Source: Novosphingobium sp. (lineage in GTDB: Bacteria > Pseudomonadota > Alphaproteobacteria > Sphingomonadales > Sphingomonadaceae). Taken from it: a stretch of 64,000 nucleotides of DNA. A program made the translations under genes and the position numbers. The stretch is from positions 1 through 64,000 of the forward strand of contig JAGHZR010000003.1 in NCBI GenBank assembly GCA_017745295.1. The letters are read 5' to 3'. Below, piece by piece: positions 1 to 10,025 of this stretch (position 1 is the stretch's first letter; every line of letters starts with the position of its first letter). The notes under the pieces are model-generated. The model had not been told where the DNA came from. It made no database searches and saw nothing but the letters and a program-made list of their open reading frames with translations.

Positions 1-1005
<1,005 letters not shown>

Positions 1006-1215
1006 CTTAGGAATAACCGTCCTTTCGCCCGCCAATGTAGGGTGGGGCGCCTGAATCGCAAGTTGGCATAGCCAGTCAGTGTAATCGTTTCGGCCTTTCG
1101 TGTCCGTTCGAAAATGTGAACGGCCCTATTTCCCCCTGCGCCCGCTTTCCGCATCAACAGCCTGTGGATTAATATCGCCCTTCTCCTCGCTTGCTGGCGG
1201 GGGGCGAGATGGGGC

Positions 1216-2742
1216 ATGTTGTATCCCCTCATGTCCCAACAAGCCGCCATTGCCCTCGCACCCGAGGCCGAAGCCCGCAGCCTGCCCGCTAACGTCGAGG
1301 CAGAGGCCGCATTCCTGGGCGCCGTCCTGATCGACAACCGGGTGATCGAGGAACTGCAGACGCAGCTTTCGCCGACTCATTTCTACGAGCCGGTCCACGC
1401 CCGCATCTACGAGCGCATTCTCCAGCTGCTCGACCGCAAGGCGGTGGTGACGCCGGTCACCCTGCGCCCCTATTTCGAATCGGACGAGGCGCTGAAGGCG
1501 CTGGGCGGCGTGTCCTACCTTGCCCGCCTCACCGCCGACGGACAGGGCCTGCTCGCCCCGCGTGAACTCGCCGACCAGATCTACGACCTCGCCCTGCTGC
1601 GCGAACTGATCTCGGTGGGCCGCAATCTCGTGGCCGAGGCCATGGACACCTCCGAATCGGTGGAGCCGATGGAGCAGGTGGAGCGCGCCGAAGCCGCACT
1701 CTACAAAGTGGCCGAAGGCGCCTCCACCGCGAACGAGGCCAAGAGCTTCGCCAGCGCCACCCGCACCGCCATCAGCGCCATTGAAAAGGCGTTCAATTCG
1801 GGCGGCCACATCTCGGGCAAGACCACCGGCCTCAACTCGGTCAACGGCAAGATCGGCGGCCTGCACGATTCCGACCTTATCATCCTCGCCGGACGTCCCG
1901 GCATGGGCAAGACCTCGCTCGTCACCAACATCGCGTTCAATGCCGCCGACCGGCTCCAGCGCGATCTGGCCGATGGCATCCCGGTCGAGAAATCGGTCGG
2001 CGCGGCAACGGCCTTCTTCAGCCTCGAAATGAGCGCGGACCAGCTCGCGACGCGTATCCTTGCCGAGCAGTCTGGCATCAGCTCCGAAGCTCTCCGCATG
2101 GGCAAGATCAGCCGCGAGGACTTCCAGCAGCTGTCCTTCGCCAGCCAGCGCCTGGCCGAACTGCCGCTCTACATCGACGATACGCCAGGCCTCACCATTG
2201 CCGGTCTGCGCACCCGTGCGCGCCGTCTCAAGCGCCGCCACAACATCGGCCTCGTCATCATCGACTACTTGCAGCTGCTGCAGGGTTCCGGCCGCGCCAA
2301 CGACAACCGCGTGAACGAAATCTCGGAAATCTCGCGCGGCCTCAAGACGCTCGCCAAGGAACTCCACGTTCCGGTGATCGCGCTCTCCCAGCTCTCGCGT
2401 GCGGTGGAATCGCGCGAAGACAAGCGCCCGATGCTTTCCGACCTTCGCGAATCGGGCTCGATCGAGCAGGACGCGGACATGGTCTGGTTCGTCTTCCGCG
2501 AAGACTACTACGCCAAGGGCGCCGAGCCGCGCGAACCCGGCGACAACGATCCGCCCGACGTCCACGCCAAGTGGAACGAGTGGCGCGAGCACATGGAGCG
2601 CGTCACCGGCCTCTCCGAACTGATCATCGCCAAACAGCGCCACGGCGCCACCGGCAAAGTGCGCCTGCGCTTCGAGGCACGGATCACCAAGTTCTCCGAC
2701 CTTGCCGACGACGACATGCGCGCGGCCTTCGAAAGCGACTGA
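1216..2742 (+). CDS. dnaB: replicative DNA helicase DnaB
   Basis: DnaB is the hexameric 5'-3' helicase of the replication fork. The product is 508 residues. The N-terminal domain begins at RSLPANVEAEAAFLGAVL (about residue 21) and the RecA-like domain carries Walker A GRPGMGKT at about 226-233, Walker B LVIIDYLQLL, and the downstream sensor stretch SQLSRAVESREDKRPMLSDLRESG. ATG 1216 is preceded by a GGGGCGAG run at a plausible distance. The in-frame ATG at 1231 has no visible ribosome-binding site, so 1216 is preferred, though only five residues are at stake. No intein or insertion is seen. Confidence 0.97.
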   Translation: MLYPLMSQQAAIALAPEAEARSLPANVEAEAAFLGAVLIDNRVIEELQTQLSPTHFYEPVHARIYERILQLLDRKAVVTPVTLRPYFESDEALKALGGVSYLARLTADGQGLLAPRELADQIYDLALLRELISVGRNLVAEAMDTSESVEPMEQVERAEAALYKVAEGASTANEAKSFASATRTAISAIEKAFNSGGHISGKTTGLNSVNGKIGGLHDSDLIILAGRPGMGKTSLVTNIAFNAADRLQRDLADGIPVEKSVGAATAFFSLEMSADQLATRILAEQSGISSEALRMGKISREDFQQLSFASQRLAELPLYIDDTPGLTIAGLRTRARRLKRRHNIGLVIIDYLQLLQGSGRANDNRVNEISEISRGLKTLAKELHVPVIALSQLSRAVESREDKRPMLSDLRESGSIEQDADMVWFVFREDYYAKGAEPREPGDNDPPDVHAKWNEWREHMERVTGLSELIIAKQRHGATGKVRLRFEARITKFSDLADDDMRAAFESD

Positions 2743-2764
2743 TCTCCCCCGAAAAAGGAATAGG

Positions 2765-3505
2765 ATGAGCGACCAGAAAGTCCTGCTCCTCGCCGGTGGC
2801 AGCGGTTCCATCGGCAGCGCCGTGGCCCGACAGGCGCTCGCCCATGGCTGGAAGGTCGCTCTCCATGGTCGCACGCAGGAAAAGGTCGCTGCCCTCGTTA
2901 CCGGGCTGTCCTACCTCGGCACCATCGACGGCTTCATCGCCGACGCCTGGGAAGAGGACGCGGCCGAAACTCTGATCGCCGAAGTGGGCGAGCAATACGG
3001 CCGGATCGACGCGGTGATCGACTGCGTGGCCACCGGGCCGCTCGGCATCACCGGCCTGCTCCCGGAAACCGCACCCGAGACCTTCGGAGACTTCCTCAAT
3101 GTCTCCGTCGGCTGGGTGGAACGGCTCGCGCTGGCCAGCTACGGCTTCCTCGCGACGCAGGGCGGCACCTTCATCGCGCTGGTTTCGGACGCCGGAATCT
3201 ACGCGGCACCGCGCCAGAGCCTGATTGGCGCGGCGCGGGCGGGAACGATCGGCTTCATCCGCAACTTCGCCCTCGAAGCCGCGCGCGACGGCATCCGGGC
3301 TCACGCGATCTCCACCAGCTTCGTCGAAGGCAGCGAAAGCGCCGTGCGCATGGGCGCCGAACGCATGGCCCGCGCGGCACGGAAGGCGGGGCTTGGCTTG
3401 CCGAGCACGGACGATATCGCGCCCTTGGCGCTGTTTTTGTGCTCGGACGGGGCGGCGAAGATTACTGGGCAGGTTATCAGTGTGAATGGTGGGTTGAATG
3501 CTTGA
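2765..3505 (+). CDS. SDR family oxidoreductase
   Basis: The 246-residue product is a classical short-chain dehydrogenase/reductase. It has an N-terminal Rossmann motif GGSGSIGSAVA, and a C-terminal segment (ITGQVISVNGGLNA) typical of NAD(P)-dependent SDRs. The usual YxxxK catalytic pair is not obvious: the expected region reads YAAPRQSLIGAARAG, with a tyrosine but no lysine four residues later. The enzyme may therefore be divergent or inactive. ATG 2765 follows an AAAAAGGAATAGG purine run. It starts 22 bp after dnaB and may be co-transcribed. Substrate cannot be read from the sequence. Confidence 0.85.
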   Translation: MSDQKVLLLAGGSGSIGSAVARQALAHGWKVALHGRTQEKVAALVTGLSYLGTIDGFIADAWEEDAAETLIAEVGEQYGRIDAVIDCVATGPLGITGLLPETAPETFGDFLNVSVGWVERLALASYGFLATQGGTFIALVSDAGIYAAPRQSLIGAARAGTIGFIRNFALEAARDGIRAHAISTSFVEGSESAVRMGAERMARAARKAGLGLPSTDDIAPLALFLCSDGAAKITGQVISVNGGLNA

Positions 3506-3522
3506 AGGGGTAAGAAGGTTAA

Positions 3523-3694
3523 GCAGGGGAGCATAGCCCCCCTGCACCCCCAAAACTGTCGAGGTCAGGCGGACCAAATCCGTTGCGCGCCCACGGCTGC
3601 GTCGGGAGACTTAATGGCTGCGCCGCAAGGAGCGCACTACGGATAGATAGCGCGCGAGGTTGACATTCCGCGGGTCTGGGGGATCATCCCCCAG
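3523..3694. repeat. convergent-intergenic palindromic element, copy A
   Basis: This ~172-bp element is nearly identical to the reverse complement of the segments at 8687-8854 and 16848-17015. One end is a GCAGGGG...CCCCTGC hairpin (3523-3545) and the other a CTGGGGGAT/ATCCCCCAG hairpin (3676-3694). Inside are inverted partners such as TCCG...CGGA and GCGC tracts. It lies between the convergent SDR and aminotransferase genes. The 3676-3694 hairpin runs into the last codons of the aminotransferase. Confidence 0.85.
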
Positions 3695-4868
3695 GACTTA
3701 ATTCTTTCTTGAATTCTGAAAGCCTCTGAACAGCCTCATCCAGCACGCCATCCGGCTTGGTAAAGCAGAACCGAACGAGATGCTCGGGCACCTGATCGCC
3801 CTGATAGAGCGCGGAGACCGGCACGGTCGCCACCCCGGCCTCCAGCACGGCGCGTTCGCTGAAGGCGCTGTCCTTGAGCGCCAGCCCCGAAGCCGCGAGA
3901 TCGACGGTCAGGAACCATGTCGCCGCATTGGGGAGCACCATGTAGCCCGCTTCGGTCAACCCCGCCTTCAGGCGCGCGCGGGAAGCGGCCCATTCCGCGC
4001 GTTGTTCGTCCAGCACAGTATCGGGCAGTAAGAGGCCTTCGGCGACGGCCCATTGCAGCGGCACGGCGGTCGAGAAGGTCAGGAACTGGTGGGCGCGGGA
4101 GAGGGCGGTGGCGAGATGGCCTGACGCGATCATCCAGCCGATCTTCCAGCCGGTGAGGCCGAAAATCTTGCCTGCGGAGCCGATCTTTACCGTCCGTTCC
4201 GCCATGTCGGGGAAGCTCATGAGCGAGCGATGGGGCATGCCGTCGAAGCGCACGTCCTCCCAGACTTCGTCGCAGATCGCGATCAGGTCATGCGCGGCGC
4301 AGACCTGCGCGAGTCCGGAGAGTTCTTCGTAACTGGCGACCGTGCCTGCGGGATTGAGCGGGTCGTTGAGCATCACTGCGCGGGTCTGCGGCATGACGGC
4401 AGCTGCCAGCGCCTCGGCAGGATAGCGAAAATCCGGCGGTGAGAGCGGGATCGAGACGGGAATGCCGCCCGCGCGGCGTACGAGCGGCGCATAGGCATCG
4501 TAGGCGGGCTGGAACAGGATCACCTCGTTGCCCGGCTTCACCAGGGCGAAGACGGCGGCGGCGAGCGCTTCTGTGGCGCCGGAGGTGACGGTCACCTGCT
4601 CGGGCGAGAGCGCCAGTCCCTGCCGCCGGGCATAGTAGCCGCAGATCGCCTCGCGCAGTTCGGGAAGTCCGGCGCCCGGCGGGTATTGGCTCGATTTCTC
4701 GTGGAGCGCGCGGCTTGCCGCTTCGATCAGGGCGGGCGGCGGCAGGCCGTCGGGGAAGCCTTGCCCGAGGTTGATCGCGCCGTGCTCGCGGGCAAGCGCC
4801 GACATGCGGTCGAACACGGTGCGTTCCATGTCCGCGTAGACCGGGTGGATGCGGCCGGCTGTCTTCAT
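3684..4868 (-). CDS. PLP-dependent aminotransferase, class I/II fold
   Basis: The product (394 residues) resembles fold-type I aspartate/kynurenine-family aminotransferases. It has an N-terminal NLGQGFPDG motif, the PLP-pocket motif in variant form NDPLNPAG (usually NxPHNPTG), ICDEVWEDV with the cofactor-contacting Asp, and SAGKIFGLTGWKIGW with the Schiff-base lysine. The chosen ATG (4868, MKTAGRIHPVYAD) has a GAAGG ribosome-binding site seven bases upstream. An in-frame start at 4901 lacks one. The final residues (ELSPGG) are encoded inside the terminal hairpin of the adjacent repeat. The amino donor is not predictable. Confidence 0.9.
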   Translation of the reverse strand: MKTAGRIHPVYADMERTVFDRMSALAREHGAINLGQGFPDGLPPPALIEAASRALHEKSSQYPPGAGLPELREAICGYYARRQGLALSPEQVTVTSGATEALAAAVFALVKPGNEVILFQPAYDAYAPLVRRAGGIPVSIPLSPPDFRYPAEALAAAVMPQTRAVMLNDPLNPAGTVASYEELSGLAQVCAAHDLIAICDEVWEDVRFDGMPHRSLMSFPDMAERTVKIGSAGKIFGLTGWKIGWMIASGHLATALSRAHQFLTFSTAVPLQWAVAEGLLLPDTVLDEQRAEWAASRARLKAGLTEAGYMVLPNAATWFLTVDLAASGLALKDSAFSERAVLEAGVATVPVSALYQGDQVPEHLVRFCFTKPDGVLDEAVQRLSEFKKELSPGG

Positions 4869-5025
4869 TCGATTGCCTTCGTTCTCGGTGTCGGAATCCA
4901 CTTTGGACGAACGGTTCCAGAGGGCAAGATGAGAGCGCTGCGCCGGGAACCGCCGCCCGGATCGCGCGTCTTTGCCTTGACTGGGCCATGCCGATAGTCT
5001 CCGCGTAGCGAAAGATTTGCCTTAA

Positions 5026-6099
5026 GTGAACCGATCCGCCCGTTTCCAGACCCGGTTCCTCGAACGGTTTCCGTTGATTCCCGAACGTCCGCTGGCGAGG
5101 TACGGTGCTACGGTATTGCTGTGCCTGCTGGCGCTGTGGCTGCGCTGGGTGCTCGATGACGCCTTTCCGCCGGGCTATCCTTACCTGACTTTCTTTCCTG
5201 CGGTGATCCTGTCGTCGTTCCTGTTCGGGGCGCGCCCCGGGATGGTGGCGGCGCTGATCTGCGGGCTGTTCGCGTGGTATCTGTTCATCCCGCCGCGCTT
5301 CGGCTTTGCATTCGATTACAGGACGCTGGTGTCGTTGGCGTTCTATCTCGGCGTCGTCACCGTCGATATCGCGCTGGTCCACCTGATGCAGCGCGCCAAT
5401 GCCCGGCTTCACCTTGCACGCGAAGACGTGCGCAAGCTCGCGGAAGAGCGCGGTGTTCTGGCCGAGCGCACCGAACTGTTGTTCCAGGAGCTTCAGCACA
5501 GGGTCGGCAACAACCTCCAGATGATCGGCGCGGTGCTCTCGCTCCAGATGCGGGGGCTGGAGGAACCCATCGCCCGCCGCGCCATCGCCAATGCCGCCGG
5601 GCGGCTTCAGGTCATCGGCCGCATCCAGCGCCGGCTCTACAAGTCGGACGGGGAACTCGTTCCGCTCGGCCGCTTCGTGCAGGATCTGTCGGAACAGGTC
5701 ATGGAGTCCGGCGGGCGGGAGAGCATCGCCTGCCATGTCGCGGTCGAATCGGGCATCGTCCTGCGCCCGGACGCGGCGGTGCCGGTGGCGCTGATCCTGT
5801 CCGAGGCGATCGCCAATGCGCTGGAGCACGGGCTGGCCGCGCGCGAAAGCGGCCTGATCCGCATCGACGTGCGCCGCCACGGCGAAGGCATCGCGCTTAC
5901 CGTGGAGGACGACGGCGTCGGTCTCCCGCAAGGTTTCGAGTCGGAACGGGCCGAATCGATCGGCCTGCGGATATCCCGCGTGCTCAGCCGCCAGTTGGAG
6001 GCGCAGTTCGTGCTGGAGAACATGCCGGCGGAATCGGGCCGGAGCGGTGCCCGCATGCGCCTTCACCTGCCGCCATGCCGTGTTGCCGGATCGCAATAG
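5026..6099 (+). CDS. membrane sensor histidine kinase, DUF4118 + HWE/HisKA_2 type
   Basis: The 357-residue kinase has about four membrane segments in a DUF4118-like sensor region (residues ~22-122) and a short coiled coil. A HisKA_2-type dimerisation domain follows with phospho-acceptor His158 in ELQHRVGNNLQMI. The HATPase domain carries the N-box (SEAIANALEHG) and G-box (VEDDGVGLP). The start is GTG 5026, diverging from the aminotransferase across 157 bp. There is no response regulator next to it, so it is an orphan kinase here. HWE/HisKA_2 kinases in Alphaproteobacteria often serve light or general stress signalling. The signal sensed is unknown. Confidence 0.92.
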   Translation: MNRSARFQTRFLERFPLIPERPLARYGATVLLCLLALWLRWVLDDAFPPGYPYLTFFPAVILSSFLFGARPGMVAALICGLFAWYLFIPPRFGFAFDYRTLVSLAFYLGVVTVDIALVHLMQRANARLHLAREDVRKLAEERGVLAERTELLFQELQHRVGNNLQMIGAVLSLQMRGLEEPIARRAIANAAGRLQVIGRIQRRLYKSDGELVPLGRFVQDLSEQVMESGGRESIACHVAVESGIVLRPDAAVPVALILSEAIANALEHGLAARESGLIRIDVRRHGEGIALTVEDDGVGLPQGFESERAESIGLRISRVLSRQLEAQFVLENMPAESGRSGARMRLHLPPCRVAGSQ

Positions 6100-6195
6100 C
6101 GCGGCAGGGAACGCCGAAAATCGGGCTTTTACCGGATTTTCGCGAAGACTCTCCCTTGCGACCCCATGCTGCGAGCGCGTAAAGGACAGGGGAAC

Positions 6196-6678
6196 ATGTC
6201 CGATCCGCGCATCTCCCACATCGAACTGGACGACGCGACCATCCTGTGGCGCAACGCCGATATCGAGCAGGAACGGCGCATCGCCATCTTCGACCTTATC
6301 GAGGACAATGTCTTCAAGCCGGTTCGCGCCTTCGAGGCCGGGCACGAGGGGCCTTACCGGCTGAAGCTCTCGGTCCGCGACGGGCGCCTCTCGCTCGACC
6401 TCGGCGACGAGGAGGGGCAGGCGCTGGAGACGATGGTGCTGGGCCTCGCGCGGTTCCGCAGGCCGGTGCGGGAATATTTCGCCGTCTGCGAAAGCTACTA
6501 CCAGGCGATTCGCAAGGCCTCCGCCCAGGAGATCGAGACGATCGACATGGCCCGGCGCGGCATCCACGATCAGGCGGCGGAACTCCTCCTCGAACGGCTC
6601 GACGGCAAAGTCGAGACCGATCACCCCACTGCGCGCAGGCTGTTCACGCTGATCTGCGTCCTGCATATTCGCGGCTGA
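6196..6678 (+). CDS. UPF0262 family protein
   Basis: A soluble 160-residue protein matching the alphaproteobacterial UPF0262 family by its pattern IELDDATILWRNADIEQERRIAIFDL and VLGLARFRRPVREYF. Function is unknown. ATG 6196 is supported by AAAGGACAGGGGAAC just upstream, better than the in-frame ATG at 6166. No membrane segment or catalytic motif is visible. It is followed 13 bp later by the GH25 gene, so the two and the next gene (cdd) probably form one transcript. Confidence 0.85.
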   Translation: MSDPRISHIELDDATILWRNADIEQERRIAIFDLIEDNVFKPVRAFEAGHEGPYRLKLSVRDGRLSLDLGDEEGQALETMVLGLARFRRPVREYFAVCESYYQAIRKASAQEIETIDMARRGIHDQAAELLLERLDGKVETDHPTARRLFTLICVLHIRG

Positions 6679-6691
6679 GGGGGCTTTTCGA

Positions 6692-7417
6692 ATGGCACGG
6701 TCCGGGAAAGGCTCGGCGGCAAAGGCGCGTGCGCGCATCCTCTGGCGAATCGCCGCGGTGTTGTTGCTGGCGGCGATGCTGGCAGGCGCCTGGGGCTGGT
6801 GGTATCTGCGCCACTGGACGCCCGAGCGCGCGATCTACCCCGTACAGGGCGTGGAGATCGGCGCCGCCGACGGCGAAGTGAACTGGAAGTCGCTCAAGGC
6901 CGTGGGCGTCGATTTCGCCTATATCGACGCCAGCGCGAGCGTCAGCGCCTTCGCCCGCGATCCGCGCTTCGTCGCCAACTTCGTGGCGGCGAAAGCGGCG
7001 GGCCTGCAAGTGGGAGCGGTCCACCGCTACGACCCCTGCCAACCGGCGGACATGCAATCGGCCAACTTCGTCACCACCGTCCCGCGCGACGCGGCGCTGC
7101 TGCCGCCCGCGGTCGACCTTGAGATCCTGGCCGACGGCTGCCCGACCAACGTCTCCGACGCCAAAGTCGAAAGCGAGTTGATGACCTTCATCAACCAGAT
7201 CGAGACCCACGCCGGAAAGCCGGTGATCCTCAAGGTCGGCCGCGCCTTCGAACAGCGCTATCGCATCGCTGCCAAGCTCGACCGCAACCTCTGGCTGGTC
7301 CGTGACCGCCTGCTGCCCGACTACTGCGGCCGCCCGTGGTCGCTGTGGACGGCCAACCAATCGCTTGCGAGCGAGATTGCGCAAGGGGGCCTGCGCTGGG
7401 TAGTGGTGCAGCCATGA
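6692..7417 (+). CDS. GH25 muramidase-like protein with N-terminal membrane anchor
   Basis: The 241-residue protein has one N-terminal hydrophobic segment (about residues 19-38), a signal anchor or uncleaved signal. A glycoside hydrolase family 25 domain follows, beginning QGVEIGAADGEVNWKSLK, a variant of the family's QGIDVSxxxGxIDW opening. The acidic motif VDLEILADGC contains the expected catalytic Glu. Family members cleave the N-acetylmuramyl linkage of peptidoglycan. No phage genes are nearby, so a housekeeping wall role is more likely than a phage lysin. Its stop overlaps the cdd start (ATGA). Confidence 0.85.
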   Translation: MARSGKGSAAKARARILWRIAAVLLLAAMLAGAWGWWYLRHWTPERAIYPVQGVEIGAADGEVNWKSLKAVGVDFAYIDASASVSAFARDPRFVANFVAAKAAGLQVGAVHRYDPCQPADMQSANFVTTVPRDAALLPPAVDLEILADGCPTNVSDAKVESELMTFINQIETHAGKPVILKVGRAFEQRYRIAAKLDRNLWLVRDRLLPDYCGRPWSLWTANQSLASEIAQGGLRWVVVQP

Positions 7418-7863
7418 CTTTCAGCACCCAGCAGCGCGACGCCCTGATCGCCGCCGCCCGCGAGGCCGCCACGCGCGCCTATGCGCCCTATTCGAAGTTC
7501 CACGTCGGCGCCGCGCTGCTGCTGGCGGACGGCTCGGTCGTCACCGGCGCCAATGTCGAGAACGCCAGCTACGGCCTCTCGCTCTGCGCAGAGACGGTCG
7601 CTGTCTCCGGCATCCTCTCCTCGGGCACTTTCCGCGAGCAGAACGGCAAGCTGGAAGCCGTCGCCGTGACCGGCGGTGCGCCAGGCGCGGCGGGGCAGGG
7701 CGATACCGTCACCCCCTGCGGACGCTGCCGCCAGATCCTCAACGAGATCGCGCAGATCGGTGGCTCCGACCCGGTCGTCTGGTGCGACGGCGCCGAGGGC
7801 GTGCTGGAAGCGCGCCTCTCGGACTTGCTCCCCCACGCCTTCGGACCGGCCAACCTCCTGTAA
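7414..7863 (+). CDS. cdd: cytidine deaminase
   Basis: The 149-residue homotetrameric-type cytidine deaminase converts (deoxy)cytidine to (deoxy)uridine in pyrimidine salvage. Visible motifs are YSKFHVGAALL, the nucleoside-binding NVENASYGLSLCAE with zinc Cys and the proton-shuttle Glu, and PCGRCRQIL with the other two zinc cysteines. ATG 7414 overlaps the stop of the GH25 gene by four bases, implying translational coupling. Length is slightly above the usual ~130. Confidence 0.95.
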   Translation: MTFSTQQRDALIAAAREAATRAYAPYSKFHVGAALLLADGSVVTGANVENASYGLSLCAETVAVSGILSSGTFREQNGKLEAVAVTGGAPGAAGQGDTVTPCGRCRQILNEIAQIGGSDPVVWCDGAEGVLEARLSDLLPHAFGPANLL

Positions 7864-7951
7864 AACGAAGGTAAACCCCAGCCTGCCCAAACCCGCGTCG
7901 GTTACGGCGTTTCGGAGCGACGCGGCAAGGCATCGTTTTATCGGAATCCTA

Positions 7952-7978
7952 TTGTCAACTTAAACAGTTGAGTTATGG
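7952..7978 (+). promoter_or_regulatory. possible promoter with 6-5-6 inverted repeat
   Basis: TCAACT and AGTTGA flank a 5-bp spacer at 7955-7971, ahead of the RBBP9-like gene. A TTGTCA hexamer (7952) and TTATGG (7973) flank the same palindrome with a 15-bp spacer, so the palindrome would sit between -35 and -10. No regulator gene is adjacent. The promoter is inferred from pattern only. Confidence 0.3.
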
Positions 7979-8041
7979 TGTGTGGTGTCGGGACGTAGAC
8001 AGAGTCGACCGGCGGTTCCCCCAACAGCGTTGGAGCACCCC

Positions 8042-8674
8042 ATGACACACTACCGTTATCCCCGTGCACAGGACCATCTGCCACTGATCCTCCTAGTCCC
8101 CGGCGCTCCGCTCACCGAAGGGCACTGGATGAACCGCTGGGCCGGGTGGAGCGAGCATTGCCGCGTGCTGGAACTCGGCCTCTGGGACGAGCCGCACCGC
8201 AACACCTGGGTCAACAAGCTCAACCTCGCGATCCGCCGCGCCGACCGACCGGTGGTGATCGTCACCGACGATATCGCCGCGCTGGCGCTGGCCTGGTGGG
8301 TCGAGTTCGAAGGCGTGGGGCCGGAAAACCCGGTGCTCGGGGCCATCGTCGTCAATCCGCCGAACATGGACTTGCCTGGCGCCGACCGTCGCCTCTCCCG
8401 CTTCGGCGCCTGTCCGCGCCAGACGCTGCCGTTCATGTCGTTCATGGTGGGGGATCTCGACGCACCCGCGTCGCAGCAGCGCTCGATGATCCGGCTCGCC
8501 AAGGACTGGGGCTCGTCCCCGGTCTGCGACGATACGCGCGGAGACTGGGCGGGGGGCTGGATGATGCTCCAGGACCTGCTGGGCGAAGTGCCTGCGGCTT
8601 CGGTGGCTCCGGCGTGGAGTTATGATGAGAATTTGGCCGTAAGGCAGGCTTTGAGACAGTGGGCTGGGATTTAA
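8042..8674 (+). CDS. RBBP9/YdeN-like alpha/beta-hydrolase-fold protein, catalytic residues apparently lost
   Basis: The 210-residue protein follows the RBBP9/YdeN layout: an early LLVPGAPLTEGHWMNRW strand-loop and WVNKLNLAIRRADRPVVIV before the nucleophile elbow. Where family members have an H-S-L-G elbow, this one reads VTDDIAALALAWW, so the nucleophilic Ser position is Asp. The C-terminal Gly-His-Ile-Asn segment is replaced by PVCDDTRGDWAGGW, so the catalytic His also seems absent. It is likely a non-catalytic hydrolase fold. ATG 8042 is chosen over 7982 because MTHYRYPRAQ fits the domain start. It converges on the M14 gene with repeat copy B between. Confidence 0.75.
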   Translation: MTHYRYPRAQDHLPLILLVPGAPLTEGHWMNRWAGWSEHCRVLELGLWDEPHRNTWVNKLNLAIRRADRPVVIVTDDIAALALAWWVEFEGVGPENPVLGAIVVNPPNMDLPGADRRLSRFGACPRQTLPFMSFMVGDLDAPASQQRSMIRLAKDWGSSPVCDDTRGDWAGGWMMLQDLLGEVPAASVAPAWSYDENLAVRQALRQWAGI

Positions 8675-8686
8675 GAAAAGAGAAGA

Positions 8687-8854
8687 CCGGGGGATGATCC
8701 CCCGGACCCTCGGAATGTCATCGTCGCGCGCTACCTATTCGTAGTGCGCTCCCTGCGGCGCAGCCATTAATGTCTTCCGGCGCAAGGGGCGCGCAAACCG
8801 ATAGTGCAGGGCACGACGCCGACAGTAACGGGGTGCAGGGGTAATAACACCTGC
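8687..8854. repeat. convergent-intergenic palindromic element, copy B
   Basis: A ~168-bp element in the same orientation as the copy at 16848 and inverted relative to that at 3523. It is bounded by a CCGGGGGAT/ATCCCCCGG hairpin (8687-8705) and a GCAGGGGT/ACACCTGC hairpin (8835-8854). It fills almost all the space between two convergent genes (stops at 8674 and 8868). It is the most diverged of the three copies. Confidence 0.82.
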
Positions 8855-8867
8855 ATTTTGCTTTAAC

Positions 8868-10025
8868 CTACTTCTTCTCTCGCTCGACAAACCACTCCAG
8901 CAAGGCCCCCATGCAATCCTTGCCAAGCTGCGCCGAACGCTCCGGGCTCCAGCCCTGGCGCGGGTCGGCGGCGTCGTCGTGGTCCTTGAAGGGCATTTCC
9001 AGCGTCATCGACACCGCGCCGAAGCGTTCGGCCAGCTGGTTGGTGGACATCGACAGGTTGCCCTTGCCCGGCTGCGAGAGGCCGTAGCCGAGCTTGGTCT
9101 GGAAGTCCGGCGTGCGGCGGTCGAGGATCGCGGTGTAGCGATCGTAGCCCTGCTTCTGTTCGGCCGTGAGCGAGGGGATGCCTTCGAACCCGGCCATGAA
9201 CACGGCGGGGATGGCTTCGTCGCCGTGGATGTCCATCGCGAAGTCCACGCCGGTCTCGTCCATGGCCGCGAGGATCGCGAGCACTTCGGGTGACTTTTCG
9301 GCGCTGGGGGCGGCCCATTCGCGGTTGAGGTTCACGCCTGCCGCATTGGTGCGCAGGTGTCCGCGGGCCGAGCCGTCCGGGTTCAGGTTGGGCACGACGT
9401 GGAAGGTGCAGCGCTTGCGCAGTTCGCGGCCGACCGAATCGGCGGGATCGGCCAGGACTTCGAGCGCCCCTTCCATCCACCATTCGGCCATCGATTCGCC
9501 GGGGTGCTGGCGGGCGTAGAGCCAGACTTGCGCCTCGCCGTCGCCGATCGACAGGCAATCGAGCGGGCGGCCGTCGAGCGTGGTGCCGAGCAGGCGGTAT
9601 TCCACGTCCTCAAGCCCGGCGAGCGAGGAAACGAGGTCGTGGTGGCGCTCCATCGAATAGGGCGCGAAATAGGCGAACCAGGCCAGTTCGCCTTCGGGGG
9701 TGTGGCGGATGGTGAGCGTACCGCCGTCCTTGCCGCCGTCCCAGGTGGTGTCGGTGCGGCCCCAGAACTGGCGATCTTCCGAGGCGCAGGCGCGGTAGCC
9801 GGGCCAGCCCATCGGGTAGGCCGAACCGTTGAGGCCGGTGATCTTCAGGGTCAGTTCCTGCCCGGCGATGGACTGGCCGGGCGCGGCGCTGACGCGGAAG
9901 TGGAACCACTGGAAGAAGTCCGACTCGTGGTCACGCCGGATCGCGAGGCGGGCCGTGGTGCCTTCGGCTGAGAGGACTTCGATGTTGCCGGAATCGAAAG
10001 CGGAGGAAATCTGGATGCTGGTCAT
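8868..10025 (-). CDS. M14-family metallocarboxypeptidase (cytosolic carboxypeptidase-like)
   Basis: The 385-residue protein has an N-terminal beta-sandwich-like domain (about 1-130) and a C-terminal zinc carboxypeptidase domain. Zinc ligands are visible in [12 protein letters not shown] (HxxE) and MDIHGDE, and the general-base Glu in [33 protein letters not shown] supplies the substrate-binding Arg/Asn. This matches M14 subfamily B proteins related to cytosolic carboxypeptidase 6. There is no signal peptide, so it acts in the cytoplasm. Its start overlaps the stop of the upstream DUF4136 gene by four bases (ATGA). Confidence 0.9.
   Translation of the reverse strand: MTSIQISSAFDSGNIEVLSAEGTTARLAIRRDHESDFFQWFHFRVSAAPGQSIAGQELTLKITGLNGSAYPMGWPGYRACASEDRQFWGRTDTTWDGGKDGGTLTIRHTPEGELAWFAYFAPYSMERHHDLVSSLAGLEDVEYRLLGTTLDGRPLDCLSIGDGEAQVWLYARQHPGESMAEWWMEGALEVLADPADSVGRELRKRCTFHVVPNLNPDGSARGHLRTNAAGVNLNREWAAPSAEKSPEVLAILAAMDETGVDFAMDIHGDEAIPAVFMAGFEGIPSLTAEQKQGYDRYTAILDRRTPDFQTKLGYGLSQPGKGNLSMSTNQLAERFGAVSMTLEMPFKDHDDAADPRQGWSPERSAQLGKDCMGALLEWFVEREKK

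Noticed and set aside
1126..2874. Minus-strand 582-codon open frame over dnaB
   Set aside because: Antisense shadow of dnaB with low-complexity, His/Asp/Arg-rich translation.
4288..6738. Minus-strand 816-codon frame across the aminotransferase, kinase and UPF0262 genes
   Set aside because: It spans three well-supported genes out of frame and has no family-like sequence.
6692..7417. GH25 protein as a phage endolysin
   Set aside because: There are no holin, capsid, integrase or other phage genes nearby. It is in an operon with UPF0262 and cdd and has its own membrane anchor.
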